Source of the DNA: Bacteroidales bacterium
GTDB lineage: Bacteria; Bacteroidota; Bacteroidia; Bacteroidales; UBA3663
Length of the DNA stretch: 64,000 bases
Direction: 5' to 3'
NCBI GenBank assembly: GCA_017561935.1
Contig: JAFZBE010000026.1
Coordinates: forward strand, 1 to 64,000
The notes beneath the pieces are model-generated. The model was not told the DNA's origin. It was given only the letters and a program-made list of their open reading frames with translations, and ran no database searches. Both the position numbers and the translations under genes were made by a program. Below, piece after piece: positions 17,357 to 25,487 of this stretch. How positions within the stretch are numbered: position 1 is the stretch's first letter; every line of letters begins with the position of its first letter.

Positions 17357-18673
17357 ATGAGACTATCCCTTTCATTGACCGCATTGCTGCTGTCTGTTTC
17401 TTCTTTTACCACTGTCCATGCACAGGGTTGGACATTGGACGATTGCATCAAGTATGCATTGGAGAACAACATTCAGGTGCAGCAAGCACAGAATTCGGTC
17501 GAAACTGCCGAGGCAGACGTCAAGTCCAGCCGTGCCGCCCTCTTCCCCTCGCTCTCCTTCAGCTCTTCGCAGTCACTCGGCTTCCAGAAGGTCGAAAGCC
17601 AGAGCTATTCCACGTTCGATGCCACGCAGAAGAACCCTACCTACAACGGCTCCTACAATCTAAGCGCCAACATGACACTCTATGATGGTGGTGCCAACTG
17701 GCGTACCCTCCAGCAGAGCAAACTCAACAAACAGGCCTCTGAGCTCGAAGCACAGCAGACGGCCAACAACATCCAGGTGCAGATCATCCAGGCCTATTAT
17801 CAGATCCTCTATGCCCACGAAAGTGTGCAGACCAACGAGGAGATCGTGGCCGTGGCACAGCGCGAGCTCGACCGCACCAAGGCCAAGCTCGATGTCGGCA
17901 AGGGCACCAAGGTCGATGTAGCACAGATGGAGAGCCAGCTCCAGCAGAATATGTATAACCTCGTCAATGCCCAGAACACCGAGGCCTCCAACATCCTTTC
18001 GCTCATGCAGCTCCTCCAGCTCAATCCCGACACCAACTTCACGATCAACTATCAGGACTTCAGCGACGAGGATGTCCTCTCGGTCATTCCTCCCGTGGCC
18101 GATGCCATTCTCATGGCACAAAACTATCTGCCCGACGTGAAGGCCGCCGAGGTCAACACCAAGTCGGCAGAACTGCAGACCAAGATCGCCAAGGCCGGCT
18201 ACCTCCCATCCGTCTCACTCAATGGCGGTGTCAGCTCCAGCAACGGCAACGTCTATAAGAACGGCTTCGCCGACCAGATCAAGGACCACATGCGCGAGAA
18301 CATCGGTGTGAGCGTCTCCGTACCCATCCTCGACAATCGTCGCACCCGCACTTCCATCGACCGTGCCAAGATACAATACAGCAACGCCCTGCTCAATCAG
18401 GAGAATGCCCTGCTCAAGCTCCAGAACACCATCGCCTCGCTCCACCTCGACATTCTCTCGGCACAGTCACGCTACCAGAGCGCCATCGCCAGCGAGGCCT
18501 CTGCCAAGGAGAGCTTCGAGATGATGGAGGAGCGCTACAACGTCGGCCTTGAGTCGGTCATCGACCTGCTCACCGAAAAGAACAACTACCTGCGCGCCAA
18601 GCAGGAGACACTTCAGTCAAAATATACGGCTCTCATGGACCTCGAGCTCATGGACTTCTATACAGGACAATAA
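17357..18673 (+). CDS. TolC-family outer-membrane efflux protein
   Basis: 438 aa. Signal peptide ends HAQ at residue 22, followed by GWTLDDCIKYALENNIQVQQAQNSVE, the usual TolC N-terminus (read as two parts). Two repeats of long amphipathic helices and beta strands follow, with a C-terminal ALMDLELMDFYTGQ. It forms the trimeric outer-membrane duct for the adaptor, ATPase and permease encoded just downstream. First gene of a four-gene operon with its own promoter. Confidence 0.93.
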   Translation: MRLSLSLTALLLSVSSFTTVHAQGWTLDDCIKYALENNIQVQQAQNSVETAEADVKSSRAALFPSLSFSSSQSLGFQKVESQSYSTFDATQKNPTYNGSYNLSANMTLYDGGANWRTLQQSKLNKQASELEAQQTANNIQVQIIQAYYQILYAHESVQTNEEIVAVAQRELDRTKAKLDVGKGTKVDVAQMESQLQQNMYNLVNAQNTEASNILSLMQLLQLNPDTNFTINYQDFSDEDVLSVIPPVADAILMAQNYLPDVKAAEVNTKSAELQTKIAKAGYLPSVSLNGGVSSSNGNVYKNGFADQIKDHMRENIGVSVSVPILDNRRTRTSIDRAKIQYSNALLNQENALLKLQNTIASLHLDILSAQSRYQSAIASEASAKESFEMMEERYNVGLESVIDLLTEKNNYLRAKQETLQSKYTALMDLELMDFYTGQ

Positions 18674-18695
18674 ATCTCATAACTCCCATAATAAA

Positions 18696-19889
18696 ATGAA
18701 AACTACAATCAAAACAACCGCCCTCGGCCTTCTGTGCTGCACCCTGTTGGCAAGCTGCGGAAGCAAAGACTACAAGGTGACCTACAGCACCGAGCAGGTC
18801 CACAAGGGCGACATCAGCACCAGTATCACAGCCACCGGCACCATCGAGCCGGTTACCGAGGTCGAAGTGGGCACCCAGGTGTCAGGTATCATCGACAAGA
18901 TCTACGTCGATTTCAACAGCGAGGTCAAGAAGGGACAGCTCATCGCCGAGCTCGACAAGACCAACCTCAAGTCACGCCTGGCCAGTGCCAACGCACAGCT
19001 CACCAGCGCCAAGAACGAGATGGAATACCAGCGCAACAACTTCAACCGCATGAAGGAGCTGCATGACAAGCAGTACATCTCCGATGACGAGTTCGAGTCG
19101 GCACGCCTCTCCTACGACAAGGCACGTATCTCCTACGATTCCCAGAAACTCAGCGTGCAGGAGGCACAGACCAACCTCTCCTACGCCTACATCTATTCAC
19201 CCATCGACGGAGTGATCCTCAGCCGCGAAGTCGAAGAAGGACAGACCGTGGCCGCCTCGATGACCACACCTACCCTCTTCACCATCGCACAGGACCTCAC
19301 CGACATGCGCGTCATCGCCGATGTTGACGAAGCCGACATCGGTGGCGTCAAGGCAGGACAGCGCGTCTCGTTTGCCGTCGATGCCTTCCCCAACGACAAG
19401 TTCGAAGGCCGTGTCACACAGGTGCGCCAGCAGGCAACCACGTCGTCCAATGTGGTTACCTATCAGGTTGTCATCTCGGCTCCCAACCCCGACCTCAAGC
19501 TCATGCCGGGACTCACCGCCAATGTCGAGATCTTCACCCTTGAGTTGCAAGACGTGCTCTGCGTCAGCGCCAAGGCGCTGCGCTACATGCCCCGCGAGAC
19601 AGCTCTCATGAAAGGCGATGTCATCGAACCCCCTCATTCCCGCACCAATCTTTGGTATCGCGACGGCACTACACTTAAGGCATATCCTGTTCAGACCGGT
19701 GCCTCCAACGGTGTCTTTACCCAAATCCTTTCAGGTGTCAGCGAGGGACAGGAAGTCATCAACGAAGCCGTCATCAACGGCGGTGTAACCCAAATGCCGC
19801 AGATGCCCGAGCAGAACAACAACCCGTTCATGCCAGGCCCTCCCGGCCGTCGTAACAACAATAGCAGCAACAGCGGCAGCAGGCGTTAA
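18696..19889 (+). CDS. Periplasmic adaptor (HlyD/MacA-like) lipoprotein
   Basis: 397 aa from MKTTIKTTALG; the frame extends upstream into tolC, but this ATG gives a lipoprotein signal (LLASC). Barrel-sandwich lipoyl halves (TGTIEPVTEVEVGTQVSG and SPIDGVILSREVEEGQTV) flank a helical hairpin. A beta-barrel domain follows, and the C-terminus is Asn/Pro/Met-rich (MPQMPEQNNNPFMPGPPG). It links the MacB-type permease to TolC. The spacer to the ATPase gene consists of 9-bp TCAAACCCC repeats. Confidence 0.92.
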   Translation: MKTTIKTTALGLLCCTLLASCGSKDYKVTYSTEQVHKGDISTSITATGTIEPVTEVEVGTQVSGIIDKIYVDFNSEVKKGQLIAELDKTNLKSRLASANAQLTSAKNEMEYQRNNFNRMKELHDKQYISDDEFESARLSYDKARISYDSQKLSVQEAQTNLSYAYIYSPIDGVILSREVEEGQTVAASMTTPTLFTIAQDLTDMRVIADVDEADIGGVKAGQRVSFAVDAFPNDKFEGRVTQVRQQATTSSNVVTYQVVISAPNPDLKLMPGLTANVEIFTLELQDVLCVSAKALRYMPRETALMKGDVIEPPHSRTNLWYRDGTTLKAYPVQTGASNGVFTQILSGVSEGQEVINEAVINGGVTQMPQMPEQNNNPFMPGPPGRRNNNSSNSGSRR

Positions 19890-19931
19890 CCCATCAAACC
19901 CCTCAAACATCTCAAACCCCTCAAACCTCAA
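19890..19931 (+). repeat. Degenerate 9-bp TCAAACCCC tandem repeat filling a gene spacer
   Basis: Four to five units reading TCAAACCCC, TCAAACATC, TCAAACCCC, TCAAACCTC occupy the whole spacer between adaptor and ATPase. The same unit, in the same sense relative to transcription, fills the pyrE-SRPBCC spacer at 30879-30932. Confidence 0.75.
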
Positions 19932-19934
19932 AAT

Positions 19935-20687
19935 ATGAGCGAAGATAAAAGAAAAGTCGTCATCGAGCTCAAAAACGTCTGCCGCGACTTCAAGGTCGGC
20001 GACGAGGTGGTACATGCGCTCAGGGGAGTGTCGTTCGTGATCTACGAAGGTGAGTTCGTGACCATCCAGGGTACTTCGGGCTCAGGCAAATCCACCCTGC
20101 TCAACCAGATCGGATGTCTCGACACACCCACTTCGGGCGAATACTACCTCGACGGAGTGTCGGTGCGCAAGATGAGCAGCAACCAGCGTGCCAAGCTGCG
20201 CAACCGCAAGATCGGATTCATCTTCCAGAACTACAACCTCCTCGCCAAGACCACAGCCGTCGAGAACGTCGAGCTCCCTCTGATGTATAATGCCAAGGTC
20301 AAGCCCAAGGAGCGCCGCCAGCGCGCCATCAACGCACTCATCGAAGTGGGACTGGGCGACCGTCTGGAACACAAGTCCAACCAGATGTCGGGTGGTCAGA
20401 TGCAGCGTGTTGCCATCGCGCGAGCCCTCGTCAACGACCCCACCATCATCCTGGCCGACGAAGCCACCGGTAATCTCGACACCCGCACCTCGTTCGAGAT
20501 GCTCGTGCTCTTCCAGAAGCTCAACCAGAAGGGCCACACCATCATCTTTGTGACCCACAACCCCGAGATTGCACAGTATTCCTCCCGCAACATCTTCCTG
20601 CGCGACGGACAGGTTCAGTTCGATACCATCAACCAGAATATTCTCGATGCCGAAGAAGCCTTGGCAAAACTTCCTAAAAAGGACTAA
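19935..20687 (+). CDS. ABC transporter ATP-binding protein (MacB/LolD type)
   Basis: 250 aa. Walker A GTSGSGKST, signature MSGGQMQRVAIARAL, Walker B IILADEATGNLD, and the H-loop in FVTHNPE. Energises the MacB-like permease encoded 6 nt downstream; in this organism ATPase and permease are separate polypeptides, unlike E. coli MacB. A full tripartite exporter is encoded with TolC and the adaptor; substrates of such systems include macrolides, peptides and lipid-linked molecules, and none can be assigned here. Confidence 0.94.
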   Translation: MSEDKRKVVIELKNVCRDFKVGDEVVHALRGVSFVIYEGEFVTIQGTSGSGKSTLLNQIGCLDTPTSGEYYLDGVSVRKMSSNQRAKLRNRKIGFIFQNYNLLAKTTAVENVELPLMYNAKVKPKERRQRAINALIEVGLGDRLEHKSNQMSGGQMQRVAIARALVNDPTIILADEATGNLDTRTSFEMLVLFQKLNQKGHTIIFVTHNPEIAQYSSRNIFLRDGQVQFDTINQNILDAEEALAKLPKKD

Positions 20688-20693
20688 CAAACT

Positions 20694-21983
20694 ATGAATA
20701 TCATCATTCTCATAGCCATCATCGTTGCAGCGTTCCTCGTCTATCGACACTACCGCGACGAAAGCCTGCTCGGCATGATCTTCAAAGTGGCCATCAAGGC
20801 CCTTTCGAACAACAAGGCGCGTTCGTTCCTGTCCATGCTCGGCATCATCATCGGCGTGGCGGCTGTCATCGTCATGATGTCCATCGGACAAGGCTCGAAG
20901 GAGTCGGTCCGCAAGAACATCTCGCAGATGGGCACCAACATCATCATGATACGCCCCGGTGCCGACCGTCGTGGCGGCGTGCGCATGGACCCCTCGTCGA
21001 TGCAGACGCTCAAGCAAGAGGACTACGAAGCCATCCGCAACGAATGTAAGTACGTCATGTACATCTCGCCCGAAGTACAGGCCAGCGGACAGGCCATCTA
21101 CGGTGCCAACAACTATAACACCTCGGTCTATGGCGAGAGCCTCGAGTATTTCGAGATCCGACAGTGGGAAATCCAGGATGGCACCAGTTTCACCGAACAG
21201 GACGTCCAGACTGCGGCCAAGGTGTGCATCATCGGCAAGACATTGGTCGATAACCTCTTCCCCGACGGACAGTCACCCGTAGGCAAGACCATCCGCTTCA
21301 AATCGACTCCCGTCCGTATCATCGGCGTGCTCAAGTCGAAAGGCTACAACTCGTTCGGCATGGACCAGGACAACCTTATGATCATGCCCTACACCACCGT
21401 CATGAAGCGATTGCTCGCGCAGACCTACTTCTCCTCCATCAACGTCTCGTCGCTCACCGAAGAGACCACCGACCAGACCATCGAGGAACTCACCGAAGTG
21501 CTGCGCCGCAGCCACAAGCTGAAGGACGAAGCCGACAACGACTTCTCCATCAACTCGCAGGCTGAGATGATGGAAACCATGTCATCGACGATGGATTCCA
21601 TCACCATCATCCTCGTCGTGGCCGCCGCCTTCTCGCTTCTCGTCGCTGGCATCGGCATCATGAACATCATGCTCGTGTCGGTCACCGAACGCACCAAGGA
21701 AATTGGTTTGCGCATGTCGGTAGGTGCACGAAGCATCGACATCTCCGTACAGTTCCTGATCGAGTCCATCCTCATAAGTATCACGGGAGGCTTGTTGGGC
21801 GTGTTGCTGGGTTACGGGATCTCAGCACTCGCCACCGCAATCTTCCACCTCCCGACCTCCGTACCGTTCTGGTCAGTAATCCTCAGCTTCGTGGTCTGCA
21901 CCATCATCGGCATTGTCTTCGGCTATATCCCAGCGCAGAAGGCAGCCAACCTCGACCCCATCGAAGCTATCCGTTACGAATAA
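20694..21983 (+). CDS. MacB-like ABC transporter permease
   Basis: 429 aa. It has the MacB/FtsX layout: a membrane helix (SFLSMLGIIIGVAAVIVMMSIGQGSK), a large periplasmic MacB_PCD domain, and three C-terminal helices ending LDPIEAIRYE. Ahead of the conserved start there are about 28 extra residues containing a second hydrophobic stretch (IIILIAIIVAAFLVY), so the topology may have one more helix than usual. Last gene of the operon; a hairpin terminator follows at 22002. Confidence 0.92.
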   Translation: MNIIILIAIIVAAFLVYRHYRDESLLGMIFKVAIKALSNNKARSFLSMLGIIIGVAAVIVMMSIGQGSKESVRKNISQMGTNIIMIRPGADRRGGVRMDPSSMQTLKQEDYEAIRNECKYVMYISPEVQASGQAIYGANNYNTSVYGESLEYFEIRQWEIQDGTSFTEQDVQTAAKVCIIGKTLVDNLFPDGQSPVGKTIRFKSTPVRIIGVLKSKGYNSFGMDQDNLMIMPYTTVMKRLLAQTYFSSINVSSLTEETTDQTIEELTEVLRRSHKLKDEADNDFSINSQAEMMETMSSTMDSITIILVVAAAFSLLVAGIGIMNIMLVSVTERTKEIGLRMSVGARSIDISVQFLIESILISITGGLLGVLLGYGISALATAIFHLPTSVPFWSVILSFVVCTIIGIVFGYIPAQKAANLDPIEAIRYE

Positions 21984-22001
21984 TCACTTGTCAATATTTA
22001 G

Positions 22002-22043
22002 ACCCAGCGTATGCCCTTTGCATGCGCTGGGTTTAATTTCTTT
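22002..22043 (+). terminator. Intrinsic terminator after the MacB-like operon
   Basis: 13-bp stem ACCCAGCGTATGC/GCATGCGCTGGGT (one T-G wobble), loop CCTTT, followed by TTAATTTCTTTT. The stem ends only 17 nt before the ATG of the next gene at 22050, so it also sits in that gene's leader. Confidence 0.85.
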
Positions 22044-22049
22044 TAAATC

Positions 22050-24557
22050 ATGAAACGCCTCCTCACCCTCCTTCTTCTCCTTATCCCCTCCCTGCTGGTC
22101 CGTGCCCAGGATGAGCCCTATCAGTGGCCCAAAGAGCCCGAAGTCATGGCAAAACTCAAGGCATGGCAGGACCTCAAGTTCGGCATTATCCTCCATTGGG
22201 GCGTCTATTCCGTGCCCGGCATGGTCGAGTCGTGGCAGATCACCAGTGAAGACTGGATCACGCCCGACACCACCCGCACCTACGAGGAAGAGAAGCTATG
22301 GTACTGGGGGCTCAGCCGCGACTTTAATCCCACGCAGTTCGACCCCGCACAGTGGGCACGCGTCTCGCGCGAAGCCGGCATGAAGTACGTCGTCTTCACC
22401 ACCAAGCACCACGACGGCTTCTGTCTCTTCGACACCCATACCACTGATTACAAGGTCACCAATTCGGGGTTCAAAGGCAATCCGCGTGCCGATGTACTGC
22501 GCTACGTCATGGATGCCTATCGCGCCGAGGGGCTCATGGCAGGCATGTATTTCTCGAAGCCCGATTGGCACTGCCCCTACTACTGGTGGCCCGCCAAAGC
22601 CACGCCTACGCGTCATCACAACTACAACATCAAGGACTATCCCCAGCGATGGGAGAACTACAAGCAGTACGTCTATGACCAGGTCGATGAACTCATGCGA
22701 GGCTATGGTCCCGTCGATATCCTCTGGCTCGATGGCGGCTGGTGTACCCCGCCGCGCGAAGACATCGATCTGCCGCGCATCGTCCGTAATGCACGCCGCC
22801 TGCAGCCTGGCATCATCGTCGTCGATCGCACCTGCGGAGGCGAGTTCGAAAACTACCAGACACCAGAACAGACCATCCCCGACCATCAGATACTCCATCC
22901 GTGGGAGAGCTGCATCACCCTCACGCAGGACTGGGGCTGGAACAGTCATCCCCAGTACAAATCCGTCGATCGCGTCCTTGCCATCCTTGCCGAGATTGTG
23001 GCCAAGGGAGGCAGCCTCCTGCTTGGTGTTGGACCGACACCGCAGGGACTCATCGAGGATAGTTCGGTAGAGCGTCTCCAAGAGATAGGCCGATGGCTGA
23101 AGGCCAACGGAGAAGCCATTTACAACACCGTCCCCACCCCGATCTACACCAACGAAGCCAAGAACGCGTGGTTCACCGCCAACAAGGACGGCAAGACGCT
23201 CTATGCCATTATCCCCAAGGATGACGAGAAGGGTATCCCTGCCACTATCACATGGCAGGGGAACAAGCCTCGAAAAGGTTCGCGCATCATTAACCTCGCC
23301 ACGGGCCGAACTGTGGGCTATACCATTCAGGGCGATGTCGTCACCGTCACCCTGCCCAAGGACGCTTCCAGCACGCATGGCGTGGCGCTGAGAATAACTT
23401 GCAACGAACAATCCGTCGCCGGAGAAGGATGGAGTTGGGTGGGGACATGGGCCACAGCTCCACAAGAGACTCCCGAGCAATTCATGCCACAAACGGAACT
23501 TAGCGGAGCCTCTGTGCGACAGACTGTCAGGGCATCCATCGGTGGAGAACAACTTCGCCTACGGATAAGCAACCGTTATGCCGACGGCGATCTTCGCATT
23601 CAAAGCGTGTATATTGCCAAAGCACTCGATTCCTGCCTGATCGACACATCGACGGCACGTTATCTCTCCTTCAATGGACAGCAATCGGTAAGCATAAAGC
23701 CTGGCGAGGACATTTATTCCGATGTAGTCCATTATCAACTGCCGCCTCTCGGACGCCTTTCCATCACCATCAATTATGAAGAGAGTCCTCAGAAAATAAC
23801 CTGTCACAACGGCTCTTTCTCGACATCGTATGTGCAAAAAGGGGCATCTAGGCCTGAAACCGATTTCTCGAAAAGCGAACGCATCAATCACTGGTACAAC
23901 ATTACGGCCATTGATGTCTGGCGTCCGGATGCTTCGGCGGTTGCCATCCTCGGGAACTCCATCACCGACGGACATGGTGCCACGATGAATGGATTCACCA
24001 CGTGGCCCGATGTATTGGCTTCAGAACTGAAAGACAATGACACAGGCGTTTTGAACCTCGGCATTGGAGCCAACTGTGTCACACTGGAGCGCGGCTTGGG
24101 CGAACCGTCTGTCAAGCGTTTCGACCATGACATTTTGGGACAGCATGGACTGAAGGCCATCGTCGTGTTTCAAGGAGTTAACGACATTGGCGCCATGAAG
24201 GGCGACACCACGCTTTGCGAGGGTACCATCGACCGTCTCATTGCCGCCTATCGCGAATTTATCGACAAGGCGCACAGTCGTGGTCTGTTCGTCTATGGAG
24301 CCACAATTACACCATTCTACCACTCCAAGTATTTCCAACCCGGCCACGAACAAGTCCGACAAGTCGTGAATCATTTTATCCGTGAGAGTGGTGCTTTCGA
24401 CGCTGTAATAGACTTCGATAAGGCCGTTCGAAATCCAGCCGACACACTATCGTTGCGCCCCGAATATCAATGCGGTGACTGGTTACATCCCAACGATGCC
24501 GGCTATAAGGCGATGGGAGAGTCAGCAATGGTGCTTATGTCAAAGCTGAAAGAATAA
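22050..24557 (+). CDS. Alpha-L-fucosidase (GH29) fused to an SGNH/GDSL esterase
   Basis: 835 aa, signal peptide 1-20 (ending RAQ). Residues 30-455 are GH29: FGIILHWGVYSVPG, FTTKHHDGFCLFD, and VDILWLDGGW with D228 as probable nucleophile. From about 460 a beta-sandwich linker region begins (WVGTWATAPQ). From 630 an SGNH hydrolase follows with S637 in GNSITDG, the block GVNDIG, and D810/H813 in GDWLHPNDAGY. The enzyme probably removes fucose and also acyl (for example acetyl) groups from host or plant glycans in the periplasm or outside. No SusC/D neighbours. Confidence 0.9.
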   Translation: MKRLLTLLLLLIPSLLVRAQDEPYQWPKEPEVMAKLKAWQDLKFGIILHWGVYSVPGMVESWQITSEDWITPDTTRTYEEEKLWYWGLSRDFNPTQFDPAQWARVSREAGMKYVVFTTKHHDGFCLFDTHTTDYKVTNSGFKGNPRADVLRYVMDAYRAEGLMAGMYFSKPDWHCPYYWWPAKATPTRHHNYNIKDYPQRWENYKQYVYDQVDELMRGYGPVDILWLDGGWCTPPREDIDLPRIVRNARRLQPGIIVVDRTCGGEFENYQTPEQTIPDHQILHPWESCITLTQDWGWNSHPQYKSVDRVLAILAEIVAKGGSLLLGVGPTPQGLIEDSSVERLQEIGRWLKANGEAIYNTVPTPIYTNEAKNAWFTANKDGKTLYAIIPKDDEKGIPATITWQGNKPRKGSRIINLATGRTVGYTIQGDVVTVTLPKDASSTHGVALRITCNEQSVAGEGWSWVGTWATAPQETPEQFMPQTELSGASVRQTVRASIGGEQLRLRISNRYADGDLRIQSVYIAKALDSCLIDTSTARYLSFNGQQSVSIKPGEDIYSDVVHYQLPPLGRLSITINYEESPQKITCHNGSFSTSYVQKGASRPETDFSKSERINHWYNITAIDVWRPDASAVAILGNSITDGHGATMNGFTTWPDVLASELKDNDTGVLNLGIGANCVTLERGLGEPSVKRFDHDILGQHGLKAIVVFQGVNDIGAMKGDTTLCEGTIDRLIAAYREFIDKAHSRGLFVYGATITPFYHSKYFQPGHEQVRQVVNHFIRESGAFDAVIDFDKAVRNPADTLSLRPEYQCGDWLHPNDAGYKAMGESAMVLMSKLKE

Positions 24558-25019
24558 TTTAATGCAACTGTCCAACAAAATCTACTATTTATTAAATGTC
24601 TTGCCCTGAAATAACCTGACTATTCTACATCGAAGCATAGAAGAATCAGTCCTTCTCACTCAAACCATTCGACCGAAGGCGCGGCATCGTGTGTGCTGCG
24701 CTTTCGGCATAGATAAGTTTGGCGATTTTATCATCCTTCTTTACAGTATGTGAACCAGCCGCACAAGCAACATCGACCCGAAGGATCTTCTGCACGAAGT
24801 GCAATTCTCTGCTGCCATTGGGGTGACCCATTACTATCCATACGGTGGCGTGATTGGTGACCACAAACGGAATCACAGAGAATGAACATTCAAAGGATGT
24901 GAATCAAAATATTGTACTTGACGATTTGTTCTGAGTCCATCACTTTTTTCGCAAAATATTTGATCATCCTTTGTCGGGAAGACGATCGTCACTGCGTATT
25001 TTCGTTCTTCTACATCTTT
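24558..25019. other. Gene-free stretch downstream of the fucosidase gene
   Basis: No supported gene. A 76-codon minus-strand frame (24646-24876, GTG start) has no recognised match and an in-frame stop just upstream; it may be a relic of a longer gene or chance. I see no promoter or terminator here. Confidence 0.4.
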
Positions 25020-25476
25020 GAGCATTCTGACGCGCGACAGGATGCTTCCTCGTTTTGCGCAAGTACTCTTTCGCGCGTCATAGTGCTTTATCAGATTGCG
25101 GAAGCATTATGTCGCGCGTCATAGTGCTCCATCAAATCGCAGCAAGTACTCTGTCGCCCGTCATAATGCTCTATCAGATTGCGAAAGCATTCTGTCGCGC
25201 GTCATAATGCTTTATCAGATTGCGGAAGCACTCTTTCGCGCGTCATGATGCTCTATCAGATCGCGTAAGCACTCTGTCGCGCGTCATGATGCTCTATCAA
25301 ATCGCGGAAGCACTCTGTCGCGCGTCATAGTGCTCTATCAGATCGCAGCAAGCACTCTGTCGCGCGTCATAGTGCTTTATCAGATCGCGGAAGCATTATG
25401 TCGCGCGTCAGAATGCTCTATCAAATCGCGAAAGCACTCTGTCAGCCGACAGAGTGCTTTATTCGATTGCGACAAG
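25020..25476. repeat. Tandem array of about 41-bp hairpin units
   Basis: Ten to eleven imperfect units of 41-43 bp. Each contains GCACTCTGTCGCGCGTCATAGTGC-like sequence (outer arms GCACT/AGTGC) followed by TCTATCAGATCGCGGAA. The first unit (25020-25047) carries the core in inverted orientation. The last (about 25432-25463) is a perfect hairpin: AAAGCACTCTGTC, loop AGCC, GACAGAGTGCTTT. Unit length is not a multiple of three and no reading frame persists, so it is non-coding. There are no unique spacers, so it is not CRISPR. It lies between two convergent genes; the perfect terminal unit ends about 25 nt before the aminopeptidase stop codon. Confidence 0.85.
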
Positions 25477-25487
25477 GCTTTCGTCGT

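Noticed and set aside
22296..23552. 418-codon minus-strand ORF over the fucosidase gene
   Set aside because: Antisense to intact GH29 motifs; no promoter or recognisable protein.
24646..24876. 76-codon minus-strand ORF in the fucosidase-pepP spacer
   Set aside because: GTG start, in-frame stop just upstream, no promoter, no recognised family; kept only as a possible relic.
25020..25476. CRISPR array
   Set aside because: Units are contiguous and similar over their whole length; there are no unique spacers and no cas genes in the window.
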